Of a stretch of 64,000 nucleotides of DNA, positions 34,390-46,737 are shown piece after piece. The position numbers were made by a program, and so were the translations under genes. Every line of letters begins with the position of its first letter. Positions within the stretch are counted from its first letter, which is position 1. The notes under the pieces are model-generated. The model searched no databases. It had not been told where the DNA came from and worked only from the letters and a program-made list of their open reading frames with translations. Location of the stretch: positions 220,762,491 through 220,826,490 of the forward strand of contig CM056994.1 of NCBI GenBank assembly GCA_029891345.1. Direction: 5' to 3'. This DNA comes from Dryococelus australis (taxonomy: Eukaryota > Arthropoda > Insecta > Phasmatodea > Phasmatidae).

Positions 34390-36345
34390 CAGCCCACCTA
34401 GTCCAGCTACCTCATGTTCGCCTGGTCTCCAATATGTTAAATCTTTTTCTAGGTTAAAATGTGTTTAATTAATTAATGCAATTTCTCTTCCGTAAGTTTC
34501 TAAGACTCTTTCTAATTCATAAATCTAATAAAAGATACTGTTGCCATTCCAGTAGAGAAGGGAAAGGACACAACGACTATCTGCGTTGGTGTGATCCATT
34601 ACTAATCGAACCTGGCATAGGTAGTTAGGGCCTGCAGGAGCAGGAGGATTTTCATCTGTGGGTCAGGGGGGAATTTCCCAGGAGGATGTACGATTTCATG
34701 TGAGTCATGAATTGAAGGATGTTTGCTTCCCGGAGGCAGCACAGCAGATCTGAGAGGGTGCGTAACTGATATCGCCGATATCGGGTGAGGCCATGCTTTG
34801 TTGATGAGAGGGAGGGGGGGTTGAAGTGTGGTGGTTTGAGGCGGGGGGATGGTTTGTTGGTTGGTTGGCTGTTGGGCTGAGGTCAGATAGGAAGACTGTT
34901 ATGTGTTGCTGTGCTGTGATTGTGAATGCATTGCCTGTGAGTAAGAAACATTTTACCTGACAATGTTCCTAGTTGGAGTTGAAACGTATTCCTGTGTGAA
35001 TATAGGGGGTGCACAAAATGTGGGGCGTTGGGTTTCACGTTTTACCGTGGCCTCCTGACAAAGTTGCACCAGGCAGATGTATTCTGGGCAGCACCTTGAG
35101 TTGGCTTCGTGAACTCCTTTCCCATTGCAGTTCGTATACGCAGTTGGGGTTTTTGTTCAAGTTCTCACAGGTAGTATGAGAGTGGGAGCCGGTGTAGTGA
35201 CGGCAGACAGTTCGGAGGGCACAGACTTTTTTTGTGTGGTGGTAAAGCCAGCAATTTTGGCACTGGGGGATGTCTCCAATCCTCTTTTTATTCGCCTGGG
35301 GTTGTACTGTCATCATGTTGATACAAATAAGGTTGAGAAGGGATGGTGAGGGTGTCGTTTTTAGCAGCTGTTACACAGAAAAATTCTTGTGGTTCTTCCC
35401 AGGTGTGTGACGGGTTGTTGGGGTCTGAGATGGTTTCTTCGAATTGATAGACATCGATGACAGTGTAATGTCGCGCCTCAAGGTTCTCTTTGATGTCTGC
35501 AGTTGGGGTTGTTCGTGGAAACCTTACTACCACTTTCTCAGGGTGTTCGGCTGCGATACTAAATGTGTAAAAATGTATTTTGGCAATTTTGAGGAAATCT
35601 TAGAGTGATTTGTATGCCTGTTCGTGAGTGCATGTGACCTGAGGCTGGCTTGAACAAGGGAAATTTGAATGCCTGTAATGTTCATTGAACAGATTTTTGT
35701 GATAAAATGATTGTATGTGGTGGTATCATGCACAATCAGTTTCATTGGTTTCGGAATTGGTTTTGTGGTTTGGCGCACAGTGTGAGAGGTGGACTGGACA
35801 GAAGCGCTATTTTGGTTGTTAGTGAGTGTATCGCTGTGTGTATTTGTCATGTTGGCAAATGATTCGAAGCAGTTTTGAACCACAAGTGGCTTGGACTTCG
35901 GTTCTTGGGTGACTCGGGAGATTTTCCTGCGATTAGTTTCCAGAATTCAGGTTTCATTTTCGAACTGTTGATGCAACATCGTCTTACGGCGATTGTGTTT
36001 TGCCAGCAGCCAATCCTTTTGTTGTTCTGGAGTGATGTTGAGTGGCATTACGTTTTTGTGTGATGAATTTTGTAGTTCTGTGGTGTCCATGTTGATGTCC
36101 TGGGAATTCGGTAGTTTGTTTTGAGGTTGGTGAAAAATTATGTTCCTCCCTTCTCCAACTATGGTTAAGGCTGCCCCGGGTGGTGTGTTTGCAGGTACCA
36201 GGTTTTCTGTCTCCAAAGAGATCACATCCCTGCCCCCCAGGGTCGAGTTACCCAGGTTCCTGGAATCAGAAGGGAAATCTCCTGGAATGGATGTGATAAG
36301 TGAAATGTCTGAGTTGTTCAGTGCTGCTAACTGCCTCAAGAATCA
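34390..36345 (-). pseudogene. Jockey-like LINE ORF1 and start of endonuclease (5' half of a split element)
   Basis: ORF1 reads leftwards from the ATG at 36339 through one stop (about 35947) to 35527 in one frame, then by frame change to 35288 and 35035. It contains the pre-C2HC domain (VVRFPRTTPTADIKENLE, EEPQEFFCVT) and CCHC knuckles QCQNCWLYHHTKKVC, CRHYTGSHSHTTC (one Cys changed to Tyr). A Pro-rich tail leads to the endonuclease start at 34575-34440: LLYWNGNSI, YELERVLETYGREIALIN. Similarity ends at about 34390. ORF1 binds element RNA. The remaining endonuclease and RT match the piece at 27950-30025. Confidence 0.85.
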
Positions 36346-36552
36346 GCCACTGCTGACCCTAAACAGGACTACAGGACAAATGCTACACAGTCCATCAAGA
36401 AGAATCCAATAGACAATGTGTTGTTTGCCTGACGTTAAATGCAAAAAAAAAAAATGGATCAAATACTTAATATACAATTTCGATTCCAAAGTTGCTGTGT
36501 AAAATTTATTTATATTTACAAAACTTCCACTTTTATTTCAATTCAACCCACA

Positions 36553-38365
36553 CTATAATATAAAATATTTGGGCGTCTCGGCGCCATCCTTCACAATATG
36601 TAGGGTGTCTCTGTGGAAAGTAGCAGTGCAGCGATTTTGCAGTCGAACAACATAGCAGGACTCGTCCTTGACATGGATGACCATGTGTGGCCCCATCCAT
36701 TTTGCCGCGAACCCAGCACAGAAGTTTTTCTGCCTGGCGGATATTAGATGCGCATACTCATAGACATGTTGACCTAGTTGCAGCGGGGAAGGGGGGACTT
36801 TGGAGGTCGGCACCCACGTGGTCAGGTAGTGTCTCTGTTGTTCCTGCGCTACACATATTCTCCTCTCTCTTGCTTCCTCCCTGTTTTCCCCTCCAATGGT
36901 GTCAGTGGTGCGCTCCCTCGTCCCGCTGTGGAACTCTCCCAGGGGGAAGGTCATGTCCCTGGAGCATCTGGGCTGGTGTTTTGCCTGTTGCTTCGTTCAC
37001 CCTGCGGCAGAGTGTAAACAAAGCCGATGGTAAATGCTCGGCCCAGGACACATGGTTTTCACCCACTCGTAGTCGCAGCTGGGTTATCAACACCTGGTTC
37101 CTTCTCTTGGTAGGATTGGCATGGGGATGGTAGATTGCAGTAGTGTTGTGGGTTACAACCCACTTTGTACACAGGTCTCTCCAGATGCATCCTGTGAACT
37201 GCATCCCATTATTACACAACAGAATGCGCGGAAAGCCCCATCATGTGAAAAATTAATTATGTAATGTTTTACCAATTTCTCGCGCACGTGCACATCAAAG
37301 GGTGTAGGCCTCTACCCAGCGTGAAAACAGATCTGTAACAACAAGATTGAACATCTTACCAGTGGAGGTTCTGGGATAGCATCCCATCAGATATATTGCG
37401 ATTGTTTCAAAAGGTTCATTTGGTTCGCGGGCGCGCTGGAGTTTCAGGCTGTATTTACGTCTGCTTATGTAGTGGTTACATTTCTGACACAGCAGCACGA
37501 ACGCACATATGTGTATGGCAACTCCCGGCAGAGGAAAACCGTAATATTTGGATTAGTCTGATTCACACCTGGGTGTCCCGCAAGTTCATTTTCGTGCTCA
37601 TAGTGGAGTACGACATCACGTGCAGTGGGCAGTACACTGTTCACATTGGCGTGTGATTCGAAGCATTAATCAACTACATGCCACTTTTCCAGTTTTTCGT
37701 TAGGCGCATTTTCGTATCCTCTTGCAGGAAGTAGGCCACTTGTTTTGTTCGTTTATCATGTTGTCTCGAAGTGCTTCGAGTGTGCAGGCTGTTGGCACAG
37801 CAGTGATGTTTGTACAGTGAATAGGTGGTATGGTGCTGGCTTCGCGCATGGTGGGCGGCCGGAGTATGTTTTCCCACTCCACCTCATCACGCACGACTGT
37901 TGCTCCAGGTGAATGGGACAAGTGGTCAGCGAGCTGATTCTCCTCACCTGCCCACATGTTGCACCTCGAAATCGAATGCTTGCAAGAACTGGGCCCATCA
38001 GGTGAGTTTACTGCGGCTTTCCTGGGTGTTGTGGAGCCACAGCAAACAGTGGTTGTCCGTTCGAAGTGTGAACCTCCTATACCCCATCAGTTGGCGGTAC
38101 TTTTTCAGCATCCGAACGACCGCAAGGCGCTTGCGCTTGTTTATGACATACCTTCATTCGACTGCTCCAAACTTCGCGCTCCCGAAGTCATTGATCTTGC
38201 GCGCTCTGTCGTCTATCAGCTGGAATAAAATGGCTCATAAGCCCTTCTCGCTCGCATCTGTTTGCACATACACATGTTTCGCCACGTCGTAATGGGTGAG
38301 TGCTGTACACTCCCGGAAGCGGCGTTTCAATTCTTCGAAACTTACTTGTAGCCTTGTGGTCCTAC
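36553..38365 (-). pseudogene. Ty3/gypsy fragment: RNase H and integrase
   Basis: Read leftwards: FEELKRRFREC and VQTDASEKGL (38330-38240) begin RNase H, FTLRTDNHCLLWL and GEENQLADHLSHSP end it (about 37890). Integrase follows: CQKCN zinc pair, RTSTGKMFNLVVTDLFSRWVEAY (37295-37498), NNGMQFTG and YHPHANPTKRRNQ (37219-37090), and the C-terminal domain at 36553-36954 (WMGPHMVIHVKDESCYVV). At the three positions that normally hold the DDE acids the residues are Tyr, Asn and Lys. The 5' part (gag to RT) is missing beyond 38365. No LTR was recognised. Confidence 0.88.
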
Positions 38366-38744
38366 CACCATGGTCGTCAGCCGAATGACTCTGAGGAATG
38401 AGTCAGCTCTCCGACTTCACGTTATTATCAATCACTGGTGCCTTGGGTAATTATCTGCACTGAGATTCCAACTATAGTCACCGCTCCTCACCTAACCTAT
38501 GTCCTTATTGACAACTAGTTGCCAGCCTCCTACACATTAGACAAATGCCAAATGGCTTGCCCGAACATGTGGCAGTTTCTACCGCCATTCCGACACATTG
38601 ACTGACATCAAGCTGTCCCTAGTGCCTTTTACCGTATCACCAGCTTTAAGCTCTTTTTAAAAAGTTTTAAGCAACTCTTAGCTCTTGGTTTAGACAGTCA
38701 AAATCAAATGCCTAACTCTTTTATCTTTGGGGGCTTATTCTAAG

Positions 38745-39460
38745 TTATTCGTTTCGTTTCATCTCGATAAAAATATTCCTCACAACTCGAAATTTCGTTT
38801 ACTAACGAAAGGAAATATACTAAGAGCATTCTAGTGTTCGTTTGACGTCACTACATTCGTTAGAAACTCGTTAATAATGTGTTCAAATTCTGACTTTTCT
38901 GATGCCTTTTGAACAAACACGTATTCGAAAAAATCACCAAATGGCTGCATTAAATAAATGGAAATAAATAATAATATCGAAGCTCTTCGGGCCTTCGTTA
39001 CAGAGTTTTATTATAAAAACTTGGTGTGTGTATAACCGATTGTATTTTGAGAATGTGAAAGAAAATAATTATGATGCAATGGCCTTCGTGCATTAAAGTG
39101 ACTTAACAATATATTTAAGAAAACATAATTTTAAAGTAACAAATACCCTTTCTGTTTTAATTTACGAAATATCCAAGAAGCAGTGTTGTCTGGATATTGT
39201 GAAGGAATTCATTAGATTATTACAGTTGTTTATAATGAAATAAGAATTATTAATTCCTTTTTTATTTAACAATATGATCGAACTACGTAGTTTGTAAACT
39301 TAACATAGGTAGTTCTAAACTGTGCATAAATCTTTGTGGTTTTTAATCAATATACATTATCTTGAAAATAACTGAGTTGAAAATAATATAGTGATATTAA
39401 TATAATCGATAATAATCATGAGTTCGTCTTGTTTGTTGTCCATATTGATGTTATAAATAA
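38745..39460 (+). repeat. Dispersed repeat C, copy 2
   Basis: Inverted relative to 21170-21765 (see that entry): shared TTCGGGCCTTCGTTA (38989), TGTGTGTATAACCGATTGTA-type, CTGGATATTGTGAAGGAATT (39191). Slightly longer than copy 1. Ends are not defined; no coding region is evident. Confidence 0.7.
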
Positions 39461-39799
39461 CAAAAGAAATTGCATCCTTGTAAATAGCTTGCAGAACCTG
39501 CAAAATATTCAAAACAAAAAATCTTTATTCTTGTTACGTCCAGTCTAACGGCTAAGATGTGAGTTTATTTCGACTCTGTACAAACGAAAATAAAGCATAT
39601 TAATGTGTAATACATCATACGTCCAGCCGAGTCAAAACAGTCCCACAAAACAGTTAAAGTTCGCACATAGAGATCCCACCTGCATTCGCTTACGAAAACC
39701 CGAACATTGCGGAAGTCTCAGTGCGCTTTAACGAATTATGATGTTGGGCCAGTTTCAACAACGAAGATCAATCAGAATATCGAAATAATTTTATCCTAA

Positions 39800-40201
39800 T
39801 GAGTTGTTTAACTTCTATTTTAATCTCGATAATGTTCAGCATGTTTCACCATGTTAAAATTCTCTCGATATTCTGACTGAATCACAATTTTCCCTTGGTA
39901 AACAATATAGATTTTTCTTTTAGCTGGTACAGAGAAATAATTTTCAGAAAGTATGGAAAGACAGGAAGGCATTGTGTTCATAAGGAAAGAGCGAAACCGA
40001 ACTTTTTCATCCCATGAAAAACACAGTTTGTTAGAATTAGTTACAGAACATTTCAATAACATTGAAAATAAATGCACTGATGTTGTGACACTACAAAATA
40101 AAGCGAAACAGTGGTGTACGATTGTGAATAGTTTCAATTGTATATATCGTGATTACTACAGGACAACAGACAAATTGAAGATGGTTTGGGATAACCTATA
40201 A
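39800..40201 (+). CDS. Myb/SANT-like DNA-binding gene, copy 1 (N-terminal part)
   Basis: 82 codons from the ATG at 39953. It reads RNRTFSSHEKHSLLELVTEHF, a helix with IENK..D, then W.TIVNSFN and YRTTDKLKMVWDNL, the three-helix Myb/SANT-like fold of the accessory protein of PIF/Harbinger transposons (usual ending W.NLKK). The stop at 40199-40201 falls where relatives continue with a basic linker, so this is a truncated copy. The upstream 150 bp (ATCTCGATAATGTTCAGC...) match the two copies at 46-50 kb. Diverged at its 3' side from 40205 on. No Harbinger transposase is present in the window. Alternative: a domesticated MSANTD-type gene fragment. Confidence 0.65.
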
Positions 40202-40254
40202 ACAAATTAGTCGTCCAATTCCATAACTATCTAAGTCCAAATCTACCAAAATTG

Positions 40255-40310
40255 TTTTTTTTTTTTGCACTACACCATTATTTGCCATACCTTTTTTTTT
40301 TTTTTTTTTT
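40255..40310. repeat. Poly-T tracts
   Basis: Two T-runs (about 40254-40266 and 40291-40310) close together; a C-run of about 13 lies at 40827-40839. Plain low complexity. Confidence 0.9.
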
Positions 40311-41019
40311 CATCTATCTGTAACATTAATTTATTTCGAAACTTGTTAATTCCGCGAATAAACTCCATGAGAATATTGTCTCCTTTTCCAAAACTACTGA
40401 AGTCCATTACTTGCACAACTGAAAACTCTGTAACTCCAAGCCCGAGTAAGATGTTCCAAAACTATTTAAGTCCACCAATTCCAACATGACGATACATGAC
40501 ATTTTGTCACAAAACTACTTAAGTTCACGGGTGTAAATATATAGCGTATATCGTCTAATCTTTCTCATACTGACGTACAGTGAGCTGGACCATGGGGAGA
40601 ATGAGGTATGGTGGATAGGAAATGCTACTTGTTAGGGTTAAGGGTGCCAAACTGTAGTGCGGGTACGAACTTATACTTGCTAGAGACTCCTTCTCTCGGG
40701 CCGTGATGGCCGACGAACGTTGGCCTGCCCCCATATCCACATCTTAATGGATGTTATCAGTTGAAAGTACCTTTCTGCCAGCTGTAAACTAAACTCCAAA
40801 TCACCTCATCCAGTCAATAATTTCGCCCCCCCCCCCCCGCCGATAAGCCAACTCACTCCCGAAGAGTTATTTTGGCTACCCAACACCATTATTTAAAAAA
40901 ACCTGATCAATATACAGTTACAAGAAAAGGTTATGTAACCGATAAGCGGTTATTCTTATAAAACATTAGTATTACTAGCTTTCGGCGACAGATCACCAGC
41001 AAGCAACGTAGTGTAGTGT

Positions 41020-42295
41020 GGAGTGGGTGCAGGAGTGGTCAAGATCGGGCAAAGTAGTTCAGTGCAGGGAGTGTAGCGCAATGTACGCATACCATCCCGG
41101 GAAATTGGGCGGGGCAATGCACTGTCACATGTGTTATGTAAAAAGGGTCATAGCAATTTCATAAGTACATTTCTAGCCACGTAATAAAGACATGTGTCTG
41201 AAAAATGAAGTGCAATATGTTCAGATGCCTTTACACCCAATGTTTATTTTCACCATCACCGATGTTATGTTCACCTCATGAGATTTCAACCACAAGGTAA
41301 GCTGTAGAATAATAATTGACTTGTGTTTTTTGCAGTATTTCGGAGTATGATAGCATGTAATGGTATATTTGTTTTTCCATATGTGCAAGTAGATCCCTCT
41401 GTGGAGCATGGGCCTGCCACCACCAGCCCTAGCGCCACGGCAGGAAGTCTGTCAGCAAGTCGCACCCAGAGGGGGAGGCATGTGTGAAACCACGCTTGTG
41501 CTTTTCCCACCTGGATGGTATCAACCTTCATCAGCGGTCATTTTTTTCAGCAACAGTTAAGTATCAGGATCTTTTTTTCGTTTTAGCTGTCAGGGATACT
41601 CCTCCTCGCCACCCCAGAAATTTCATCGTCTGGGGAGTTTATAATTTATCCAGCACATGTAACCTTAATGTAAGCCTAGGACTTTTTTGTACTGTATAGC
41701 CTTCGTCGCAGGTTTAAATTGAGTTGGTGTATAAGTTATTCTCTTGGATGGAATGTACAAGTTTATAATAAACCACATGAACTGGTGAGTGTGTTTATTC
41801 GATTGCCGAAAGGCATTTCAGGACACGGGCCCCTTAAAACCTGCTATTTCCTGATGCAATTGTCTATGTGAATTATAAGCGTAAATATTAATTTTCATGT
41901 GAGCTGCAACCTAACCAAAGTACCGCGAGTAACATTTATGGGAGCATGGTTTGGCCATGACAATCCACGGGTAGGAAGATCTGTTTTGATTACATCAACG
42001 TCGTATTAATTTGCAGTACCAAGCAGTGATTGGGCCGCCCGAAGAATCCTTTGTGTAGAAAACAATGAGGCCTCCACAGCAAATGATCTACTGCAAGATC
42101 TATGTGGGAATGTGGTCCAGGTTATAGGTGCGCAGTACCCCGAGGTCACAAGGACTCATCTTTACCACAACAACATCAGTGATGCCGCCACAGCGATGTC
42201 TGGCGCCTACTGGGTATACTATCCCTAACACCCTTTTCCAAATTATGTTCACCACCTTTGTAAATCCCATTCAACCCCTTATCGTCCAGTCATTA
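41020..42295 (+). repeat. Dispersed repeat B, copy 2
   Basis: Direct-orientation match to 21890-24690 without the middle 1.5 kb. Shared landmarks include GTTTATTTTCACCATCACC at 41241, CCCACCTGGATGGT at 41507, GGGCCCCTTAAAACC at 41828 and GATGCCGCCACAGCGATGTC at 42181. Non-coding. Confidence 0.75.
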
Positions 42296-42996
42296 CACTT
42301 TACACACGAGCTGTCAACAACAAAATAATTATGTAAACACAGGATTGCACTCAAATACACTAAAACAATAAAAATATAAAGGCATAATTTGTCTCGCACT
42401 CACATGAAATGGGTAACATGGGAAAATAAATCATTGACATTACATATGGCACTACATACACATTGACCCTCAAAATGTAAATACTAAACGTAAACAAAAG
42501 CATGTGGCACTCGGCCTGACGAATGGACACTGACTTTAAGTACGTACCTGTTTGCATGGTAACCTAAATTCACATATTTGTGCACACTGATGCAGAATAT
42601 GGAACACTGAAACTTACAATAGCACCAGAACTTTTTATACATATACACTAACACTTGTGGCACTGTAAGATGATGAAGTACACATACAAAAATAAACACA
42701 CACTGCACGCTCCCTAACATCTGACATAATCCTAAAACACCTTTTACACACCATTGCACTTGACACATAACATGCACATGGCACAGGTTCGTCTACCCAG
42801 GTGCTCCATTGTGATGTTGTGTTGCATTCTTGACGTCTCTGCTGGCACAATGTTGTGAATGGCCTGAGGCATAGGTGCTATCAATGACAATATGGAAGCT
42901 CTGTGGAAACTAAATTGATTTTTAAAGCTAGTGTTGGCAAAAAGGGTTTATAGATTCATCTGTTCATAGGTTTAGGCGGGAAGCTTTTTGGCGAAA

Positions 42997-45115
42997 TGGG
43001 AGAGCAAAGTGCACACAGTGCTGAAGCTTCTGTGAAGATTTCAGACAGAAAAATTTGTATTACGCAGAACACACAGAAGAGAAAGGCGAAGGCAGACAGC
43101 TGGGAAAAGAAAAGGGAATGTTAAGTTTACTTATGTCATTGGTAAATTATACTTCTTCATCAAATCTATTCCAAATAAGGTTATGTTGCCCAACTTGTTT
43201 TCATTTCATCTAGCGTTGTTTTAAATGTAATCTGCCGAGTAACACTTCCTTATTATGTTAACCATGTGTTTTGTTTCGACAGACATTCATCGCAAGGGTT
43301 CCCATGTCCATCAAAGTGCCACCATACAGAGGAATCTAAGCTGCACTGCCAACATTTAAATATGCAAGATATCCATCGATTTCACCACGGATTCTATAAC
43401 TGTACAGACAAAATTGAGCAAGATTGTTCCATACTTCGGTATGCTAAAGGACGTCTTCCTCAGCATCATAGAATTAGAACAGATGAAGGATGAGAGCAAA
43501 GTATGTAAATTGAATATTATATGCCAAGCTTTCGTAAAGAGGAAGGCAGTATTCCTTTAAGAGTATGTCAAAACACATTCCTTGGAATTCTGGAAATTTC
43601 TCATTATGGAGTGCTAAACCTATACAGGAGGGAATTAAATACTGACGAGTCTCCCAAGGAAAGACACAGTGGCGCGCACACCCCAAGAATGCTATCACAG
43701 ATGTAGCCAGTGTGTAAGATTGTTTATTGAGAGTATTCATCCACTCGAGAGCCATTACATTCGAGGAACGACCAAAATATTCATCCTAAGTGGCAAGCTG
43801 AGTATAAGAAAACTTTGGTAAATGTACAATAAGGAACAGACAGACGCGGAACTTCTAGTGAAATGTGAGTATTTCCATAAAATTCTTGTGGAATACTATA
43901 TCAGTTTTAAATCCCCACCCACTGGTCAGTGTTCAAAGTGCATTGAGCTAAAGGAGAGGATACAAAGTACATGACATATTACAGAGAAAGACAAATTAAA
44001 GTTCAGTCTTGCTCGCCACAAAAAACAAGCCAGTGTGTTTTAAAAATTCCTTAGGGAACAATAAGAGGTGGAGATGACATTTAGTTTACTGTCAGAAAAA
44101 TCTTGTGTTTCCTAAGATACCAGACCAGCTAGCATACTATAAAAGACAAACTCAATGAATACAAATTTACCATATGCTAGGGCTTGTCACGTGATCCACA
44201 ATCCCCACAGAATACATTTATCTATACATGGACTGAAATTGAAGGAAGGGTTCTAGTGAGATAGTGTTCTGTGTTGACAAAAAAATTACACTGTATTTCC
44301 TCACCACATCCACACACTAAGATTGTTAGTCGACAGTTTTGGAGGGCAAAGTAAGAATTAAACAGCGTTGTCTTTGGTCCTTTATGGGCTTGCCAGTGAA
44401 GTTCCAAGCAATATTAAATGTGTTGTGCTCTACTTCCTTATTTCAGGTCACTCGTTTATCCCTCCAGATCGAGTGTTTGTGAATATAGAACAGCAGATTC
44501 GCAAATAAGAATAAATTGTACTGCCAGGTGGTTAGTTCTCCATTTTTGAGAAGTTTAGAACTATTCGCCGACATGGTGTAGATTACCATTTCCGAGACTG
44601 GAAAACAGCTGCAGATAACACAGTCAAAGAGCCACAACACTGGCACTTTAAGTTTGCAACTGCGAAGAGATCCATTACTATTCCATATAAAAGCGGACAA
44701 GGCATTCATCAAGGTGAAGCAACCTATTGCACACATATAGGTGCCTCAATTCCTATAATAAGAAAAGGAAAGGGGCTGAATACCATGAATCCATCAGTGA
44801 AGGAAGTGGGTGCACCTATAAATCCAAAAAAGTGACTGAAGTGAAAAAAATTCTTTTCAAAGCACTTTGGTCCTGAGTGGCACAACAGAGAGGATCTAGG
44901 ATTTTACAGAGACTTGCTACCATGTGGAAAATATGTAGCTGAAAACATATCTGATGAAGAGGACGACAACCCCATGGAACATGATGTTGCAGTGCAGTCC
45001 GGTAGACTCTACTCCCCCTAGTTTGAAAGACTTATTCTGAATGGGAACTTAATGTTAAAAGATATTTCATATAGTATAGTTGTTTCAGAACTTAAAAATA
45101 AAACAATAATTCCAT
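42997..45115 (+). pseudogene. DUF7869-type ('GGQNKN') protein pseudogene
   Basis: Pieces in order: a basic N-terminus (ATG 42997, KRKAKADSWEKK), a possible intron, a Cys-containing part (43266-43493), VCQNTFLGILEIS at 43560-43620, RHSGAHTP at 43663, FKSPPTGQCSKCIELKERI at 43908-43970, YTWTEIEG at 44222, DSFGGQSKN at 44336-44362, ISGHSFIPPDRVFVNIEQQIRK at 44446-44510, and a C-terminal KHFGPEWHNREDLGFYRDLL at 44860-44925. This order fits a family of repetitive invertebrate proteins with a D..GGQNKN core (Pfam DUF7869), suspected to be transposase-like nucleases. Here the core has Ser for Cys and Asn; many stops and frame changes. The function of the family is inferred, not established. Confidence 0.65.
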
Positions 45116-45129
45116 TTTCACATAGAAGC

Positions 45130-46560
45130 CATAATTACAACATTTGTGAAACTGATCCACAACTGCTAAAATTCAAGATTCTGTCTCAAAACTCCTTAAG
45201 TTTAATTCATTTTCTAATATTAGGGTAAAACTACATTCACAATATTAAAAAAATATGAACAAAATGAAAACGAATCATATATTGCCTTCTTTATACCAAT
45301 TGTTTCTATTTAAGTGTACACATATAACCCACTACAGGCCATGTTCTGTTACCTGCACAATGTGAAACATGCTCAGCGAAGTAGTTCCGATCCCTTCGCA
45401 CATGTGCATCGTTGCACCTACGACGTCATTCTACACCCGGCCAATCTCAAGCAATATCCTGCATGAGGAAAAAGCACAAATGCTTCATGCACTGATGTCA
45501 CAGTGGCAGGAAAATGCCATAAACATGCGTATTTGGAGGTTTGCATCAGTGGCGACAAAGGGCTAGTTTGTTGGTTTTAGGAAATATACACAGTGTTTTT
45601 GGTACCGAATGATTCCGCAACCAAATGATATAATGCTAATGAGGAACAAACGTGTTTTGGTGAAGTAGACTTCAAATGATTTCCATAAGAAAACAAAATA
45701 TTTAGAGTTTGTGAATTTAACTAACAGTAAGTTTCCATGTTTTGTAAATAATGTATCTGTAAACTGCTACTATAATTATTTAAATGCACGTGGCATAAAA
45801 AAGTCGCACTTTCAACACTTTTGAAGTGTTAAATAATATTTGTTTCTTTGTCTATATCGTGAATTCTACGAGTGTAAGGTTAACTTCTGCCAAAGTGTGT
45901 GTATTGCTGCATCTGTACGAATTCAAACGACACATGTATCATATTTTGTTTTTTCATTGAAGTTAAAATTTTCGAAGTTACAATAATTTGGATGTTATTT
46001 CATTATGAGCAAAATTTCCTACTGCTCCATTAAAACATCAAAACAAATACGTCTCATGAAAGACACTAATCTAAAGGACCCCCTCCCCCTCCTGCATTTT
46101 ACCTTTTCCTCATTGAAATAAAGTAAACAGAACCCAAGAAAACTTATCTAGACGAAAATAAAGCAGGTTGGAATGCCAACCTGTGACATATTAATCATAT
46201 GTGTTTATGACTTTGATGTTAATATGTACTCATGGTGGCTGTTAAATATTTAATATTCGATTAATTTTATTATGCCCTGTATACATACAAGAGCATTGTA
46301 AACAAGTTATCCTGTCAAATCGCACGATAGGCTCACTGGTTTACCATCGCCATATATGTAAATGTCTTGTCATTCATAAACAAAACGCTCAAATGACACG
46401 TCGAAACTAGAACTGAACTGTTCCGTTCCCCAGCCCAGCATTAAACGCATATGGTAACGGAACAAGTGGTGGCTATGCAGTTGGTCGCATCAGTGCAGGG
46501 AATGGAACATGGCCACAGTTTTATGTCCATCCCCACTAATAACATAAAAGCGACTTAAAT
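45130..46560. other. No gene recognised
   Basis: AT-rich sequence with short accidental frames. A pyrimidine-rich block CCCCCTCCCCCTCCTGC lies near 46080. Nothing else is supported. Confidence 0.5.
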
Positions 46561-46579
46561 AGTTATGGAATTGGAGAAC

Positions 46580-46737
46580 TCAAATGTGGTCGAAGGAAGA
46601 TATGGGAATGTAGCCTAAAAAAAAAAGTGAGACAATTCCAGCGCTTCTAGCTGTGTGAACTGTTCGTACGGTGATTAGCTATTTATTCAATGGACAGTTT
46701 GAGTATTTTGGTTGCGTTTTAATTTAAATTTTTACAT
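46580..46737 (+). repeat. Dispersed repeat D, copy 1
   Basis: It matches 52640-52805 in the same order: GATATGGGAATGTAGCC.A10, GTGAGACA.TCC, GCGCTTCTAGC, GTTCGTACG, ATTCAATGG..AGTTTGAGTA TTTTGG and GCGTTTTAATT. In the other copy this is directly upstream of the THAP exon; here it abuts the left arm of the Myb/SANT palindrome. Confidence 0.7.

Noticed and set aside
36687..37133. 148-codon plus-strand frame
   Set aside because: Antisense of the gypsy integrase C-terminal domain.
37825..38292. 155-codon plus-strand frame
   Set aside because: Antisense of the RNase H of the minus-strand gypsy fragment.
42360..42850. Cys/Val-rich minus-strand frames (65-97 codons)
   Set aside because: They overlap each other in several frames and derive from CA-rich DNA; no family similarity.
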